A stretch of 64,000 nucleotides of DNA from Pseudoroseomonas cervicalis. GTDB lineage: Bacteria; Pseudomonadota; Alphaproteobacteria; Acetobacterales; Acetobacteraceae. The notes beneath the pieces are model-generated. The model was given only the letters and a program-made list of their open reading frames with translations. It ran no database searches and was not told where the DNA came from. Location: the NCBI RefSeq assembly GCF_030818485.1, contig NZ_JAUTAJ010000004.1, positions 2,885,501 through 2,949,500 on the forward strand, in the 5' to 3' direction. The position numbers were made by a program, and so were the translations under genes. Shown here piece after piece: positions 36,315-45,314 of this stretch (within the stretch, counting starts at the first letter, position 1; the number at the start of each line of letters is the position of its first letter).

Positions 36315-37501
36315 TCACCCGAGCAACCGCCCAATCACCCGCGCCGTGTAATCCACCACCGGGATCACCCGGCCGTAATTGATGCGCGTGGGCCCGATGA
36401 CGCCGATGGCGCCGACGATCTGCTCCTGCCCGTCGCGGAAGGGTGCGACCACCATCGACAGCCCGGCGCTGCTGAACAGCCCCGATTCGGCGCCGATGAA
36501 GATCTGCACCCCCTGGCCGCGCTGGGCCAGCTCCAGCAGGCGCAGCATGGTCTCCTGCGCCTCCAGCCGCTCGAACAGCGCCTGGATCTCCTGCAGCCGG
36601 GCGATCTGGTCGACATTCTCCAGCAGCCGCGCCTGGCCGCGCAGGATCAGCGAACCGCCGCCACCGCCCGCCCAGGTGGCCAGACCCTGCTCCACCATCT
36701 GCTGCGTCAGCGCGTCCAGCGCGGTGCGGTTGGCCTGGATCTCCTCCGCCACCACGCCGCGCGTCTCCTCCAGCGTGCGGCCGGAGAGGCGGGCATTGAG
36801 GAAGTTGCTGGCCTGGGTGAAGGCGCTGGGCGGCAGGCCCGGCGGCACCTCGATGACGCGGTTCTCCACCTGGCCATGCGCGTTCACCAGCACCACCAGG
36901 GCGCGGCCGGGGGAGAGGGCGACGAATTCGATGTGGCGGATGGCGGCCTCGGTCTTGGGCGCCACCACCAGACCGGCGGCGCCGGCCAGGCCGGAGAGCA
37001 TCTGCCCGGCCTCGGACAGCGTCTCTCCTCCATGCTGCGGCCGGCGGCGGCGCAGCGGATGGCGATGGCCTCGCGGTCCTCCTCCGACAAATCGCCGAAT
37101 TCCAGCAGCCCGTCGACGAAGAGCCGCAGCCCCTGCTCGGTCGGCAGCCGCCCGGCCGAGGTGTGCGGCGCATAGAGCAGCCCCGCCTCTTCCAGGTCGG
37201 CCATGGCGTTGCGGATGGTGGCGGGCGAGAGCGTCAGCGGCAGCCGGCGGGAGAGGGTGCGCGAGCCCACCGGCTCCCCCGTCTCGACATACATCTCGAC
37301 CACCTGGCGCAGGATGGCGGCGCCGCGGCTGTCCAGCCCCGGCAGGCCGGAGCGGCCGATGCGGCCGGTGAACAGGGGGGAGGCGCCTCCCAGAGGAGCC
37401 TGGCCGAGCGCTGCATGGCCGAGGCCATTCAGTCCCTGTGCCGCCGCGCCTTTGGCGCCGATGCCCTTCGCCAAGTCCCGTTGCCCCTTCATGACGATCA
37501 C
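36315..37501 (-). pseudogene. hrcA: Heat-inducible transcription repressor HrcA, frame broken near residue 157
   Basis: HrcA represses groESL and other heat-shock genes by binding CIRCE. The N-terminal frame (from ATG 37501) gives the winged-helix region: [60 protein letters not shown]. At 37022-37033 the reading passes from RSMEE into a second frame, [20 protein letters not shown], which runs to the proper C-terminus (GPTRINYGRVIPVVDYTARV). The total of 1187 bp is 3n+2, so one missing base restores a 395-residue protein. Sequencing error is the simplest cause; a real mutation is possible. No CIRCE is visible upstream. Confidence 0.85.
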
Positions 37502-37664
37502 GTTCGGTCAAAAACCAGCTTCACGCCACCAGCTCAAGCACGCGTGACCCTGAAAAATCCGGCTTTGCCCTGATCTTGTCACGGGCCGACACATCATGGC
37601 CATGAACGCGTTGCACGTCTCTCTAATGGTGTGCCGCAGGGCGCGAACAAGCGCGGAGGGGCTC

Positions 37665-37913
37665 ATGAGGGATATGACCGGATCGCGGCTCTGGCCGCTG
37701 GCGCTGATGGGGTGGCTCGCCGCCTATCCGCCGGTGGGCAAGGACGCCCGTGCCGAAGCCATGCCGGGCTTCGAGGAGCCGGAAACGACACGCTGCCGCG
37801 CCGAGGGCGAGCGCACCGCCTGGCTGCGCGCCGCCCGGCAACGCTACGCCGCCATGCCCGCCGAGGAGCGCGCGGCGCTGCGCCAGGCCCGCCGGGCGGA
37901 GCTCCGTGCGTGA
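37665..37913 (+). CDS. Small secreted protein of unknown function
   Basis: An 82-residue protein. Signal peptide MRDMTGSRLWPLALMGWLAA, with cleavage likely near ARAEA. The mature part has one cysteine and a charged helix (EGERTAWLRAARQRYAAMPA, about 47-66) resembling short helical repeats of periplasmic proteins rich in Glu/Arg. GGAGGGG precedes the ATG at ideal spacing; the longer frame upstream lacks this. It overlaps the next small gene by four bases, so the pair is an operon. Divergent from hrcA. Confidence 0.6.
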   Translation: MRDMTGSRLWPLALMGWLAAYPPVGKDARAEAMPGFEEPETTRCRAEGERTAWLRAARQRYAAMPAEERAALRQARRAELRA

Positions 37914-38084
37914 ACCCGACCACGCTCGGCTTCCTGGCGGTGCTGATGATCTTCGCCCTGGGCGCCACGCTCGCCGGGCTGCTGATGGACCGCGCCGCGC
38001 GCCGCCCCGGCACCGCGGCCGGGGGTGCTGGTGGCGGCGGTGCTGTTCCTCTCCTGGGGCGGCGCCCTGCTGCTGGCCGACTAG
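37910..38084 (+). pseudogene. 57-residue two-helix membrane protein, frame broken at a G5 run
   Basis: From GTG 37910, coupled to the previous stop, the frame gives NPTTLGFLAVLMIFALGATL and AGLLMDRAARRPG, a membrane helix with a basic loop. It then loses sense at GGGGG (38021-38025). Dropping one G continues as GVLVAAVLFLSWGGALLLAD and a stop at 38082: a second membrane helix. The length of 175 bp is 3n+1, in line with one extra base. The repaired product looks like a genuine two-span protein; no family is recognised. Confidence 0.5.
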
Positions 38085-38202
38085 GCCCTGCCCGGCCAGC
38101 GGAAGACCCGGCCAGGCCGCCGGGACGGTTCCGCTGGCCGGGCAGGCGCCCCCCGGACAGCTGCCCGCGTCCAGGCTGCCTCGGCAGCCGCCATGCCGCG
38201 CC

Positions 38203-38775
38203 TCAGCGCCCGCCGGGCAGCGCCGCCAGCAGGCTGCGGATGCGCGGCAACGCCTCCGCCTGCTGGTCCAGCCGGTAGGAGCAGCGCAGCCCGCGCAGCC
38301 GCTCCCCCTCCGGCCACAGCGCCAGCACCGCGCCCAGCTGCGCGCGCGAGGAGCGCAGCGCCGCCCGGCCCAGCGCCACCTCGCGCCGCCCGGCGCTCTC
38401 GATGGCGAAGCCGGAAAGCGGCTCGTCGCGCAGATCGCCGGGGCCGAGGATGTCGCGCCGCTCCTGCCCCAGCCGCGCGGAGAGCCAATAGCCCATCTGC
38501 CCCAGCGGCGCCCGCTGCGGGTCGGTCAGCTCCGTCAGGGTCGGCGGGCCGCCCGGCGCGGCGGCGGTGCGGAAGCCGGTGCAGGAAAGGCTGCCCTGGG
38601 CGCAGCCCTCCCCGGTGCAGCGCAGCGCCCAATCCTCGGTGATGCCGCCGCTGCTCTGCGCCAGCCGCTCGGCGCTCCACCCGGGCAGGCGCGGCGGCGC
38701 CGGCTGCGCGAGGGCGGCGCCGGCCAGCAGCATTGGCGCGAGCAGCAGGGCGGTGGCGGTCAGGCGGTGGCGCAT
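38203..38775 (-). CDS. Secreted protein of unknown function
   Basis: A 190-residue protein with a clear Sec signal peptide (MRHRLTATALLLAPMLLAGA, cleavage near ALAQPA). The mature part has four cysteines (CTGEGC, SLSC, RCSYR) that could form disulfides, and motifs such as GITEDWALRC and MGYWLSARLGQE. I do not recognise the family; the ITEDWALRC segment is reminiscent of invasion-associated locus B-type proteins, but the match is loose. Its codon usage is like its neighbours. It is convergent with the small membrane-protein pair. Confidence 0.7.
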   Translation of the reverse strand: MRHRLTATALLLAPMLLAGAALAQPAPPRLPGWSAERLAQSSGGITEDWALRCTGEGCAQGSLSCTGFRTAAAPGGPPTLTELTDPQRAPLGQMGYWLSARLGQERRDILGPGDLRDEPLSGFAIESAGRREVALGRAALRSSRAQLGAVLALWPEGERLRGLRCSYRLDQQAEALPRIRSLLAALPGGR

Positions 38776-38837
38776 GGCGGCATCCCGGCAAGGTCGGGCG
38801 CAGCTTTCCCTGCCCCGGCGCCGCTGTGAAGCGCGTT

Positions 38838-39932
38838 TCAGCCCCCGGCGGGGGGCCGCCGCGTCACGAAATCCAGCGCGCAGGAGAGGTGGTAGAGGCT
38901 GCTGGCCGGCGCCGGCTCCTCACTCAGCCTGCCATCGGGGAGGCGCCGCTCATGCCACAGCCCGTCCGGGCGCAGATAGGGCGCGATCGCGGCCATTGCC
39001 GCGCGCAGCGGTGCATCCCCCGCCAGCGCCGCCGATTTCAGCCGCTCCGCCTGCGGCCAGAGCCGCGCGGCCTCCGACAGCGGCGCGCCATCCGGCGCCA
39101 CCGCGTCGCGCAAGGGGCCGGCGGGCAGCGGGCCGAAGCGCTCGGCGAAATCCCGCAGCGCCGCCGCCTGGGCGGGTGCTGCGTGCCGGCCGGCCAGCCG
39201 CGCATGCCAGTCCAGCAGCCAGACCCATTCGCAGTGATGGCCGGGCTCGACCGGGCCGGGCAGCGGCTTCAGATCGTCATCCAGCAGCTCCACCAGCGTG
39301 CCGGTGGCGGGCTCGAGGAAATGCGCGCGGAACAGCGCCACCAGCCGGTGGGCGCCCTCCAGGAACCGCGCCTCGCCGAAGGCCTCGGCCGCGGCCAGCC
39401 GCGCCTCCAGCAGATGCATATGCGGGTTCTGCCGGCGCGGCAGGCTGGGCGGCAGGCTTTCCAGATAGCCGCCGCTGGCATGGCCCAGCCGGTGGATGAC
39501 GTAATCATCCACCTCCAGCGCCAGGGCCCGCAGCGGCGCCGCCGGCAGCACCGCGCTGGCGGCGGAGAGCGCCAGCAGCACGAAGGCATGATCGTAGAGG
39601 TCGCGCCGCGCATCCAGCACCCGCCCATCCAGGCCGAAGCGCCAGGCATAGCCGCCATCCGCCTGCCGGGCGGTGCGGCGCAGGAAATCGATGCCGAGCT
39701 CCACCGCCTCCGCCGCGCGCGGCAGCCCGTGGCGATGCGCCAAAGCGAAGCTGTAGACCTGCCGTGTCACGACGCGCAGCCGGCGGAACTCCGCCGTGCA
39801 GTGCTTTCCGTCCAGCGTCAGATGCTCGTGGAAGGCGCGGCGCTGCCAGTCGACACCATGGGCCAGCCAGCAGGGCCAGGCTTTCCGGGTGAGCCAGTCC
39901 CAGAGATCGGTTGGCGCCAGGTCGCTTTGCAC
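38838..39932 (-). CDS. AGE family epimerase/isomerase (N-acylglucosamine 2-epimerase-like)
   Basis: A 364-residue (alpha/alpha)6-barrel sugar isomerase. Characteristic blocks: RRLRVVTRQVYSFALAH, DARRDLYDHAFVLLALS, NPHMHLLEARLAAAE (catalytic-type histidine), PGHHCEWVWLLDWHARL (second histidine), LWPQAERLKSA and SSLYHLS. The set resembles mannose isomerase/YihS and plant-type mannose-6-phosphate-isomerase-like AGE proteins. The substrate is unknown. Start GTG at 39932; no signal peptide. It lies downstream of the FAD oxidoreductase on the same strand, 71 bp away. Confidence 0.86.
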   Translation of the reverse strand: MQSDLAPTDLWDWLTRKAWPCWLAHGVDWQRRAFHEHLTLDGKHCTAEFRRLRVVTRQVYSFALAHRHGLPRAAEAVELGIDFLRRTARQADGGYAWRFGLDGRVLDARRDLYDHAFVLLALSAASAVLPAAPLRALALEVDDYVIHRLGHASGGYLESLPPSLPRRQNPHMHLLEARLAAAEAFGEARFLEGAHRLVALFRAHFLEPATGTLVELLDDDLKPLPGPVEPGHHCEWVWLLDWHARLAGRHAAPAQAAALRDFAERFGPLPAGPLRDAVAPDGAPLSEAARLWPQAERLKSAALAGDAPLRAAMAAIAPYLRPDGLWHERRLPDGRLSEEPAPASSLYHLSCALDFVTRRPPAGG

Positions 39933-40003
39933 CCGACCGGACTACTCTCTTCGCCGTGCCGCAGCAACCGGGGCCGGCCGAGGGGGCCGGCCCCTTGCTG
40001 GCG

Positions 40004-41332
40004 TCACAGCGCCCCGGCGGGCTTCAGATAGGTGCCGTCGACCAGCCGGCTGTAGCGGTAGGAATGCGCATCGACGATCGGCGTGTCGCCGCTGACGATG
40101 TCGGCCGCCAGCCGCCCCGCCGCGGGCCCGATGCCGAAGCCATGGCCGCTGAAGCCGGTGGCCAGGAAGAAGCCCGGATGCCCCTCCACCGGGGAGATCA
40201 CCGGCACCGCATCCGGCGTCGAATCGATCGAGCCCGCCCAGGCCTCGGCGCAGCCGATGCCGGCGAGCGACGGATAGGCCGCGCGCAGCATGCCCAGCGC
40301 CTCCTCCACCAGCGTCATGTCGGGCGAGGGGTCGAGCACGCGGGTGCGCTCGAAAGGCGTCTCGCTGTCGAAGGACCAGGAGGCGCCCTGGAACAGCTCG
40401 GTGACGAAGCTGGAGCCCATGCGGATCTTCAGCTTGGCGGCACGCTGCTTGAAGGTGGGCCAGAATTGCCGCGCATAGCGCAGCCCGTCCGGCGTCAGCT
40501 CCAGCCGCCCGCGGCCGCGCAGCGCCACGGTGTAGCCGCCATCCTCCCGCCGCCGGATGCAATAGCCCGGCGTGCCCAGCGCGCCCTCGCGGATCACCGG
40601 CGCGGCGGTGGTGCGGAAGGCGGTGCCGATCACCATGGCCTGCGGCAGGGTGATGCCGTGGCGCCGGCAGAACAGGGTCGACCAGGCGCCGCCGGCCAGC
40701 AGCACGGCCTGTGTGCGGATGCGGCCCTTCTCGGTCACCACCGCGTCGATGGCGCCGCCCTTGGTCTCCATGCCGCGCGCCGCGCAGTTCTGGAACAGCT
40801 TCACGCCCAGCCGCCGCGCCGCCGCCGCCAGGGCCGGTGCCGCCATCGAGGGTTCGGCGCGCCCGTCGCTCGGCGTCTCCATGCCGCCCAGCCAGCCCTC
40901 GGTGCTGTCGGGCAGGCGCTCGCGCACCTCGGCCGCGCTCAGCATGTGGCTGTGCACCTGCATCTGCCGGGCGTCATTGGCCCAGCGCTCCCAGCCGGCC
41001 AGCTCCTTCTGGTCCTTGGTGACCCAGAGCACGCCCTTGCGGCGGAAGCCGAGATCGGCGCCGATCTCCTCATGCAGCCCGCCCCACATCTCCAGGCTGG
41101 CGCGCGCCAGCGGGATCTCGTGCCGGTCGCGGCCCTGCTGGCGGCACCAGCCCCAGTTGCGGCTGGATTGCTCGGCGCCGACATGGCCCTTCTCGATCAG
41201 CGCGACCGAATGGCCCTTCTTCGCCAGGTGATAGGCGGCGGCGACGCCGATGATGCCGGCGCCGATGACCACGACATCGACGGCCTCCGGCAGCGTCTCG
41301 TCGCTGGCGATGCGGTCCACGGGAGGCGACAT
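40004..41332 (-). CDS. FAD-dependent amine/amino-acid oxidoreductase (DAO family)
   Basis: A 442-residue flavoprotein of the glycine/D-amino-acid oxidase family. The Rossmann dinucleotide motif is [20 protein letters not shown] (20-39). [14 protein letters not shown] is the FAD-proximal loop. [13 protein letters not shown] and [19 protein letters not shown] are the second and third FAD contacts. No covalent-flavin assignment can be made. The gene is 42 bp downstream of the peptide-type ABC operon and probably part of it, which suggests that the imported substrate is an amino acid, opine or short peptide derivative that the enzyme oxidises. Confidence 0.9.
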   Translation of the reverse strand: MSPPVDRIASDETLPEAVDVVVIGAGIIGVAAAYHLAKKGHSVALIEKGHVGAEQSSRNWGWCRQQGRDRHEIPLARASLEMWGGLHEEIGADLGFRRKGVLWVTKDQKELAGWERWANDARQMQVHSHMLSAAEVRERLPDSTEGWLGGMETPSDGRAEPSMAAPALAAAARRLGVKLFQNCAARGMETKGGAIDAVVTEKGRIRTQAVLLAGGAWSTLFCRRHGITLPQAMVIGTAFRTTAAPVIREGALGTPGYCIRRREDGGYTVALRGRGRLELTPDGLRYARQFWPTFKQRAAKLKIRMGSSFVTELFQGASWSFDSETPFERTRVLDPSPDMTLVEEALGMLRAAYPSLAGIGCAEAWAGSIDSTPDAVPVISPVEGHPGFFLATGFSGHGFGIGPAAGRLAADIVSGDTPIVDAHSYRYSRLVDGTYLKPAGAL

Positions 41333-41374
41333 GGCGGATGTCCTTGGCGGCTGGGTCGGAAGGAATCGCGGCGC

Positions 41375-42377
41375 TCAGGCCGCGGGCAGGCTGGCCTGCA
41401 GCACGATATCGTCGCGGATGCAGGCGGTGAAATGGCCGGGCCCGACCGCGCGCAGCGGCGGCACCGCTTCGGCGCATGCATCGCGGGCGAAGCGGCAGCG
41501 CGTGCGGAAGGCGCAGCCCGAGGGGCGGGTTCAGCGGCGAGGGGATGTCCCCCTGCAGGATCACCCGCCCCGATCCGCGCCGCAGCGTCGGGTCCGGCAC
41601 GGGCGCGGCGGAGAACAGCGCCTCGGTATAGGGATGGCGCGGATTGCGGAACAGCGCGCCGGTCTCGGCGATCTCCACCACCCGGCCGAGATACATCACC
41701 GCGATGCGGTCGGAGATATGCCCCACCACCGCCAGATCATGCGCGATGAACAGGATGGTCAGGCCGAGTTTTTCTTTCAGTTCCAGAAGGAGATTCACCA
41801 CCTGCGCCTGGATCGACACGTCCAGCGCCGAGACCGGCTCATCCGCCACCAGGAAGCTGGGCTTCATGATCAGCGCCCGCGCGATGCCGACGCGCTGGCG
41901 CTGCCCGCCCGACAGCTCATGCGGGTGCCGCTCCGCATGATGCGGCTGCAGCCCGACCAGGCGCAGCATCTCCGCCACGCGCTCCCGCCGCTCCGCCCGG
42001 CTGACGCCGCCCTGGATGATCAGCGGCGTCGCCACGATGCGCTCCACGCTCATGCGCGGATTCAGCGAGGCGAAGGGGTCCTGGAACACCAGCTGCATCC
42101 GCCGCCGCAGCGGCCGCAGCGCGCGCCGCGACAGATGCGTGATGTCCTGGCCCTCGAAGCGGATGGCGCCGCCGCTGGGCTCGGTCAGCCGCAGCAGCGT
42201 GCGGCCGAGCGTCGTCTTGCCGGAGCCGGATTCGCCCACCACGGAGAGGATCTCGCCGGGGGTCACCGCGAAGGAGACACCGTCCAGCGCCTTCACCAGC
42301 TTCTGGCCACGGCCGAACAAGCCGCCACCCACCGGGAAATGCTTCTGCAGGTCGCTGACTTCGAGAAGCGGGGTCAT
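41375..42377 (-). pseudogene. Oligopeptide-type ABC transporter ATPase (OppF/DppF), frame broken near the C-terminus
   Basis: The intact part has Walker [19 protein letters not shown], signature [17 protein letters not shown], Walker [15 protein letters not shown] and the switch histidine IAHDLAVV. At 41522-41525 a GGGG run (CCCC on the coding strand) shifts the frame after SPLNPP. With one base less, the tail reads [20 protein letters not shown], the iron-sulfur-like cysteine motif of OppF/DppF proteins, and stops at 41375. 1003 bp is 3n+1. Without repair, the frame runs on into the next gene. ATG 42377 overlaps the upstream ATPase. Confidence 0.87.
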
Positions 42378-43438
42378 ACCAGGGGCTCCGCCGGCCGGGG
42401 GGACAGGGTCCCCCCGGACCCCGCCATCAGTTCAGTCGCGACCTGCTGCCAGCGCAGGCAACGGATCTGACGGTCATCCTCGGTGGTCTCCAGCATGGGC
42501 GCCGTCTGGTCGCATTCTCCCGCCCGGAAAAAATCGCAGCGCGGGTGGAAGGCGCAGCCGGGCGGCGGGTGGCGCGGATCCGGCACATTGCCGCGGATCG
42601 CGGGCAAGGCGCCGGCGCGGCGGCCGGCCAGCTCCAGCCGGGGGACGGAACGCAGCAGCCCCTGGGTGTAGGGCATCAGCGGCTGGCGGAAGAGCGGCAC
42701 CACATCCGCCTGCTCCACCACCCGCCCCGCATACATCACCATCACCCGGTCGGCGATCTCCGCCACCACGCCCAGATTGTGCGTGATGAAGATCACCGCC
42801 ATGCCGGTCCGCTCCTGCAGCCGCCGCAGCAGGTCGAGGATCTGCGCCTGGATGGTGACGTCGAGCGCGGTGGTCGGCTCATCGGCGATCAGCACCGAAG
42901 GCTCGCAGGACAGCGCCATGGCGATCATCGCCCGCTGCCGCATGCCGCCCGACAGCTGGTGCGGATAGGCCGAAAGCCGCTGGCGGGGGGAGGGGATGCC
43001 GACCAGCTCCAGGAGCCGCGCCGCCTCGTCCTCCGCCGCGCGCTGCGGCATCGGCCGGTGCAGCCGGATCGTCTCGGTGATCTGCGCGCCGATCGTCTTC
43101 ACCGGGTTCAGCGAGGTCATCGGCTCCTGGAACACCATGGAGAGCTGGTTGCCGCGCACCGCGCGCATCGCGGGCTCCGGCAGGCTCAGCAGTTCCTGCA
43201 TCGCGCCATCCGCGCCGCGCAGCCGGATGCTGCCCGAGACGGTGCAGAGCGGCGGCTTCGGCAGCAGCCGCATCAGCGCCAGCGAGGTGACGCTCTTGCC
43301 CGAGCCGCTCTCCCCCACCATCGCCAGTGTCTCGCCGCGCTTCAGGGTGAAGGAGACATCGCTGACCGCCGCGGCCTCCCCGCCATGGGTGCGGAAGCGG
43401 ATGGCGAGATTCTCGACCTCCAGCAGCGTGTCATCCAT
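42374..43438 (-). CDS. Oligopeptide-type ABC transporter ATPase (OppD/DppD)
   Basis: A 354-residue ATPase. Walker [20 protein letters not shown]-loop [13 protein letters not shown], signature [17 protein letters not shown], Walker [14 protein letters not shown], switch ITHNLGVV, and the C-terminal [11 protein letters not shown] cysteine motif of peptide transporters. The last residues, [16 protein letters not shown], are encoded by an R3 repeat (42381-42425) and are probably a non-native tail. ATG 43438 overlaps the permease stop by one base. Confidence 0.93.
   Translation of the reverse strand: MDDTLLEVENLAIRFRTHGGEAAAVSDVSFTLKRGETLAMVGESGSGKSVTSLALMRLLPKPPLCTVSGSIRLRGADGAMQELLSLPEPAMRAVRGNQLSMVFQEPMTSLNPVKTIGAQITETIRLHRPMPQRAAEDEAARLLELVGIPSPRQRLSAYPHQLSGGMRQRAMIAMALSCEPSVLIADEPTTALDVTIQAQILDLLRRLQERTGMAVIFITHNLGVVAEIADRVMVMYAGRVVEQADVVPLFRQPLMPYTQGLLRSVPRLELAGRRAGALPAIRGNVPDPRHPPPGCAFHPRCDFFRAGECDQTAPMLETTEDDRQIRCLRWQQVATELMAGSGGTLSPRPAEPLV
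42381..42425. repeat. Family R3 hairpin, copy d, inside the 3' end of the OppD gene
   Basis: GGGGCTCCGCCGGCCGGGGG followed by GACAGGGTCCCCCCGGACCC carries the same GGGGGGACAGGGTCCCCCC core as the intergenic copies at 6563 and 36218. It is read through as the last 16 or so codons of the OppD-type ATPase. Confidence 0.8.
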
Positions 43439-44328
43439 CAATGGCTGTCCATCCGCGGGTCCAGCGCGTCGCGCAGCCCGTCGCCGAGGAAGTTGAAGCT
43501 GGTGACGGCGAGCGTGATCAGCAGCCCGGGCAGGATGGCCAGCCAGGGCGCGCTGGTCAGGTAGATCTGCGCATTGTTCAGCATGTTGCCCCAGCTCGCG
43601 ACCGGCGGCTGGATGCCGTAGCCCAGGAAGCTGACATAGCTCTCCAGCAGGATCGCCTTGGCGACGTTCAGCGTGGCGCTGACCACGATGGGTGCGACCG
43701 CATTCGGCACCAGCTCGCGGAACACGATATAGCCATCCGATGCGCCCAGCGCCTCGGCGGCGGTGGCGAAGTCGCGCTCGCGCAGGGCGCGGATCTGCGC
43801 CTCGACGATGCGCGCCACATCCATCCAGGCGGTGGCGGCGATCAGCAGGGTGATGGAGGCCACGCCCGGCTCGACCAGCGCGGCCAGCGCCAGCAGCAGG
43901 AAGATGGTGGGGAAGCACAGCACGGCATCGACGAAGCGCATCAGCGCCGCGCCCACCGCGCCGCCATAATAGCCGGCGATGGCGCCGACGCTGATGCCGA
44001 TCACCATGCTGATCGCCATGGCGGCGAAGCCGACGGCCAGCGAAATGCGCCCGCCCATCATCAGCCGCGCCAGCATGTCGCGGCCCAGCTCATCCGTGCC
44101 CAGCACATGCGCGCCGGAAAAGGGCGGCGCGAAGCGCTGCATGATGTCGATATAGGTGTCGTCGTAAGGGATCAGATAGGGGCCGGCCACGCTGCCGAAC
44201 AGCAGGATGGCGATGATCGCCGCCCCCAGCATCGCCAGCCTGTGCCGGCGGAAGCGCCGCCAGGCGGTGTTGCGCGGCGGCAGGGCTTCCGCCACGGGCA
44301 GGGTGATCGCGTCGGTGGTGCTGCTCAT
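43438..44328 (-). CDS. Peptide-type ABC transporter permease (OppC/DppC)
   Basis: A 296-residue inner-membrane permease with about six helices. N-terminal helix FRRHRLAMLGAAIIAILLFG; conserved GTDELGRDMLARLMMGGRIS, typical of the DppC subgroup; and the EAA loop AAEALGASDGYIVFRELVPN (about 190-209), which contacts the ATPases. FLGDGLRDALDPR ends the protein, as in the family. ATG 44328 chosen; an upstream Met lies in the previous gene. Coupled to the OppD-type gene. Confidence 0.93.
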   Translation of the reverse strand: MSSTTDAITLPVAEALPPRNTAWRRFRRHRLAMLGAAIIAILLFGSVAGPYLIPYDDTYIDIMQRFAPPFSGAHVLGTDELGRDMLARLMMGGRISLAVGFAAMAISMVIGISVGAIAGYYGGAVGAALMRFVDAVLCFPTIFLLLALAALVEPGVASITLLIAATAWMDVARIVEAQIRALRERDFATAAEALGASDGYIVFRELVPNAVAPIVVSATLNVAKAILLESYVSFLGYGIQPPVASWGNMLNNAQIYLTSAPWLAILPGLLITLAVTSFNFLGDGLRDALDPRMDSH

Positions 44329-44338
44329 CGCCCGCCCC

Positions 44339-45289
44339 TCAGCCCAGCCGGATGCGCGGATCGGCCACCGCATAGAGCATGTCGGCCAGCAGATTGCCGA
44401 TCAGCACCAGGCTGGCCGAGAACATCAGGATGCCCATCACCACCGGGTAGTCGCGGTATTCGATGGAATCGAGGAACAGCCTGCCCATGCCCGGCCAGGT
44501 GAACACCGTCTCGGTCACCAGCGCGCCGCCCAGCAGGGTTGGCAATTGCAGCCCGGCCACCGTGATCATCGGCAGCAGCGCGTTGCGGAAGGCGTGTCCC
44601 GACAGCACGCGCCATTCCGGCAGCCCCTTGGCCCGCGCGGTGCGGATATAGTCCTGGTTGATGACGTCGAGCATGGAGGAGCGCATGAAGCGGCTCCAGA
44701 TCGCCGTCTCCACCAGCGCCAGCACCAGGGCCGGCGCGATCAGATGGTGGATCATGTCGAGCAGCGAGCCATCGCCGATGGTCTGCCGGTTGCCGGCCGG
44801 CAGCCAGCCGAGTTCCACCGAGAAGATGAAGATGGCGACGAGGCCGAACCAGAAGGTCGGGATCGACAGCGCCACCATGGCGCCGATGGTGGCGAGATAA
44901 TCGAACACCGAATAGCGGCGGATGGCGCCCAGCACACCGATCCAGCAGCCCAGCAGCACGGCGATCAGCGTCGCCGTCAGCATCAGCTCCAGCGTCGCGC
45001 CGAGATGCGAGGAGATGATGTGCAGCACTGGCTGGCTGTCGCGGTAGGAGATGCCCCAATTGCCGCCCAGCATGCGCCACAGCCATTCGGCATATTGCAC
45101 CGGCAGCGGGCGATCCAGGCCGAGCTGCGCCGCGATGCGGTCCAGATCCTCCTGCGACATGTTGGAGCCCATGGCGTATTGCGCCATCGGCCCGCCCGGC
45201 GCCAGGTGCAGGATGGCGAAGCCGATCATCGACACCAGCAGCAGCAGCAGCAGCGCCTGCCCCAGCCGGCGGACCAGATAGGACCCCAT
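44339..45289 (-). CDS. Peptide-type ABC transporter permease (OppB/DppB)
   Basis: A 316-residue permease. The opening YLVRRLGQALLLLLLVSMIG, the LAPGGP periplasmic motif, RYSVFDYLATIGAMVALSIP, and the EAA loop ARAKGLPEWRVLSGHAFRNA are diagnostic of DppB. It ends ADPRIRLG. 10 bp separate its stop from the DppC start. Second gene of the operon after the binding protein. Confidence 0.94.
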   Translation of the reverse strand: MGSYLVRRLGQALLLLLLVSMIGFAILHLAPGGPMAQYAMGSNMSQEDLDRIAAQLGLDRPLPVQYAEWLWRMLGGNWGISYRDSQPVLHIISSHLGATLELMLTATLIAVLLGCWIGVLGAIRRYSVFDYLATIGAMVALSIPTFWFGLVAIFIFSVELGWLPAGNRQTIGDGSLLDMIHHLIAPALVLALVETAIWSRFMRSSMLDVINQDYIRTARAKGLPEWRVLSGHAFRNALLPMITVAGLQLPTLLGGALVTETVFTWPGMGRLFLDSIEYRDYPVVMGILMFSASLVLIGNLLADMLYAVADPRIRLG

Positions 45290-45314
45290 CGGGCTCAGCC
45301 CCCTCCGTGCCGCC

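Noticed and set aside
37502..37664. CIRCE operator upstream of hrcA
   Set aside because: No TTAGCACTC-N9-GAGTGCTAA or close variant is visible.
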